Source: Welwitschia mirabilis (lineage: Eukaryota; Gnetophyta; Gnetopsida; Welwitschiales). Taken from it: a DNA stretch of 64,000 nucleotides. Under the pieces are notes generated by a model, which had not been told where the DNA came from, did not search any database, and was given only the letters and a program-made list of their open reading frames with translations. Positions 61,465-64,000 of this stretch are shown here, one piece after another. Position 1 is the stretch's first letter. Every line of letters begins with the position of its first letter. The stretch is from the NCBI GenBank assembly GCA_051453625.1, contig JBOZIK010000001.1, positions 32,624,562 to 32,688,561 on the forward strand. Direction: 5' to 3'. Both the position numbers and the translations under genes were made by a program.

Positions 61465-61946
61465 TTTTAGGAGATATAGATACCCATAGTCATGGTGTTA
61501 CTACCACAAATTCTATAAATCCTCATTATACTATTTGTGGACAGTTGATTGATTATCAAGTTTTCCTTCATGATTGTTCTAGTGAAATCCCTCATTATGT
61601 CATATATTTTATCTCTTTCATTTTTAGGGGTGTTCCTTTTGATTAGGCCTTTGTTATTTACTCTTATACATTAGCCCAACTTATTTGTCTTAAAAGAGGT
61701 AGAGTCAAGGAAAAGTACCTTTATGAGCATGTGCTTTTAGAACTGTACTTTGTAAATACTAGGCTTGGGAGTTTATGGACATTTTATTATCTTTTAGTTA
61801 ATTTCTTATTTTTGTTTCTCCCCAAAAATTATACCTTATTGGCCCTTACATCACTCACTCTTTTAATGCAGTGGAGGGAGAAGGTTCTAGTTTATGTAAT
61901 TTTAGGAATTTTTTTAAGAGCACTTTCATTGTTTTATTTAAAGTAG
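61465..61946 (+). pseudogene. Degenerate ORF of unknown family
   Basis: One plus-strand frame is open from about 61465 to 61946 except for a single TAG near 61653, giving about 150 residues. Readable segments include ICGQLIDYQVFLHDCSSEIP, RGVPFD and LICLKRGRVKEKYLYEHVLL. The composition looks like real protein (charged residues, Cys, His, Trp) and a stop in place of Trp would fit local decay. I do not recognise the family; it may be a gag-like or transposon-associated protein. Confidence 0.4.
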
Positions 61947-63589
61947 AAATTTGAGTTACTTATTTTTTTTAATGATAATATAACATTAGTTGAGATCTTG
62001 TTTATATATAATGTATAGATGAATAAAGCTACTATTGCTAGTTCTTGGAATTCCTTATACCATCATAAGGCTAAAGAATTGATGCATCCAATCCCTTGCA
62101 AGGTGAATGGAAGATCCACTTCTTAGCTTTTATTATTAAAAATCGGACTCATGGAATGCATTTTTATCTTTTATTAATTTTTTATTTTTTTTGCCTTTTT
62201 TAAATTTTAATAAGAATTTAGTATTTTTAAATTCTTATTTTATAGGGTTCAGAGACTCTACCTTTAATAGATGAAAAGGACGTAGGTCATTATGATGAGT
62301 GGTTTTATATTATTATTTTTCTTTATGTTCTCCTAGTTTCTTTTGAACTTAGACATAGATCATGATAATGATCTTTTACATTTTGATAAACTACAATCCT
62401 AGGGAAACATGTCTTATTCCATCACCTATTTTCCTTTTTCTATGTTATTCACTTATTATGAAATAGAATCCACTGTCTTTTCCTTATCCTTCTCCTACAC
62501 TTAGCAGTATTCCTAATAAGGCAAATAAATCAAATACTCTTGGTGCTAGAATTCCTCACTCCATGGGTCAAGGAACTGCTTGATTAAATTGGAAAGTTTT
62601 AGATTCTTAGGCATATTCTTCATACTTAGATGACTCACTACTTATGATTAGATGATGTTTATTCATTTCATCACTCTCATGTTTCCAATTTTTCTCATGA
62701 CTATGAGTAAAGTAATAGAGTTTTTTTCACTATTTATTATACTCCTTAGTAAGAATGACCATAGTAGGTAAAGGATTTTTATAATTTAATTATGTATGAT
62801 AGAATCTTTTTATTGCATAACCCTTCTTAAGCTAGAGTAGTAGGAGACTGCAAATGCTACTATATACATGCTTGAAGTAATGTTGCTTTCTTTATATTTA
62901 TTTAAATCCATTATCTTCTCATTTTATTACTAGTCCTCCTTTTTGTTATAGAATGAAGTGGAGAGTTTATGCCTTTTCAAGAAGAAGTCTAGGGTGGATG
63001 CTTATTGATTAGGGGCTTTATAAGCTTAGCGTACCCAACTTTCTATGTGAGTAACAAAGTGTGTAAATGGTTCAGACTTGTTTCGATCTACTATCTATTG
63101 CTATAGATGATATTATAGCCATATATCATGGTGGTAAATTATGTCAGAAGCATATACTTGATACTTTCATGGATTATAGTAAATTTTACATAAATTTATA
63201 CCAAATCCTATTCTTATTTCTTTTGAGTTTGCTAAGGCATCATCATCTTTGAATTTTGTGGATTAGGCCATTTTTCTTCCTCCTTCGACTCCTATGGTCA
63301 GTGCTAGATTAATTAATGTAGAATAGACTATCAAGCCTATGAAAGGCTAGGAGCCTCCTTATGTTTGACAGATGTTTTTTCTTCTTTCAAAAATACCTAA
63401 TTTTTAATTTTTTTCTCTATTACTTTATAGATATCTACTTTTAAACATCTTGAAATTTTTTATCATATAGTTTAATTTTTGTATTGAATTTGCATAATAA
63501 GGAATTGTGTGCCTTTGTTTCTCATATTCTTTCTATTTTCTATGGATTTGAAAGATATTAATTTACTACCTGTCTTACCTTTGATACTA
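61947..63589. other. No gene recognised
   Basis: T-rich. The open stretch at 63067-63252 has no recognisable domain. Confidence 0.5.
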
Positions 63590-63835
63590 ATTATAATGTT
63601 CCACATTATAGAATTAAAGTTAAACTTCCATTTTAATAAAGAATGTTAGAGACAACATGATAAGGAACTTGATAACATGTTAATTGGATATAAAATGAAA
63701 AATATCCCTTTATTAATCTAGTAGCAGACTGTAATATAATGATATTGCCTTCTATGCCATGTTCTAATCATAGAATAGTGGTTAAAGATAAAGACATGAA
63801 CTATGACCTTAGCCCCCCTCTGGAGGATCTTGAAA
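63590..63835 (-). repeat. LTR-like dispersed repeat R1, copy 3 (partial)
   Basis: Matches the first 250 bases of R1 at 29250-29500 (AATTAAAGTTAAAC, GATAAGGAACTTGATAAC, AATGATATTGCCTTCT, CTATGACCTTAGCCC). After 63835 the similarity ends, so the copy is truncated or rearranged. Confidence 0.6.
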
Positions 63836-64000
63836 ATCATTTTCTAATTTCACTAAACCTTAAATCCTTTAAAAGATAATGTACTTTATAAGTTTAAGAA
63901 CTCTTACATTCAAAAAAATCTTCATTAAAATCCTCTTATTCAACTTTTAATCTTGTAATTTTCTACACCTACATTCTTTGTTTTGATTATTGAGCATCTT

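Overview
The window looks like nuclear DNA of a land plant, most likely a seed plant. It holds one intact intron-bearing gene of a plant-type family, set in AT-rich, CpG-poor DNA made largely of decayed plant retrotransposons (Ty1/copia, Ty3/gypsy and L1-type LINEs). The depth of decay would suit a large, old, gene-poor genome such as a gymnosperm, but nothing here fixes the species. There are many N-gaps, and several carry the same sequence on both sides.

The one gene that can be read end to end is on the minus strand at 13087-16457: a ten-exon FIZZY-RELATED/CCS52 (Cdh1-type) activator of the anaphase-promoting complex, predicted at 506 residues. All exon joins are in frame. One intron uses a GC donor. 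Its first exon and 5' flank form a CpG-rich island, a degenerate six-base repeat abuts the ATG, and a LINE fragment lies about 0.45 kb upstream of the ATG.

Layout: 1-5650 is a scrambled Athila-like Ty3/gypsy element (plus-strand RT/RNase H, minus-strand integrase, plus-strand env-like ORF, a 1021-bp-offset tandem duplication and a probable 3' LTR). 5650-13086 has no recognisable gene but three short tandem duplications. 13087-16800 is the FZR gene and its 5' flank. 16900-17720 is a minus-strand LINE fragment. 19540-24810 is a plus-strand L1 remnant ending in a poly(A) run. 24811-34600 is AT-rich filler with a copia RNase H fragment and an LTR-like repeat. 35900-39800 is a minus-strand Ty3/gypsy remnant. 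40700-45050 is a minus-strand Ty1/copia remnant with a YVDD reverse transcriptase motif. 46370-48620 and 54590-56860 are two copies of one dispersed repeat that has internal tandem units. Between them lie an env-like ORF (49420-51050) and a copia gag/protease region (52130-54045), both on the minus strand. 59201-60720 has a degenerate tRNA-Met-type primer-binding site followed by a 1.3-kb minisatellite of about 27-bp units. 60720-64000 is unassigned apart from a degenerate ORF and a third LTR-like repeat copy.

Only FZR is likely to make a working protein. The rest is a fossil record: in-frame stops are dense, yet long stretches still translate into recognisable retroelement domains. The most unusual signals are the minisatellite, whose units centre on TG, CA or TA as if a CpG-containing palindrome had decayed; the env-like ORFs; and the systematic duplication of sequence across assembly gaps.
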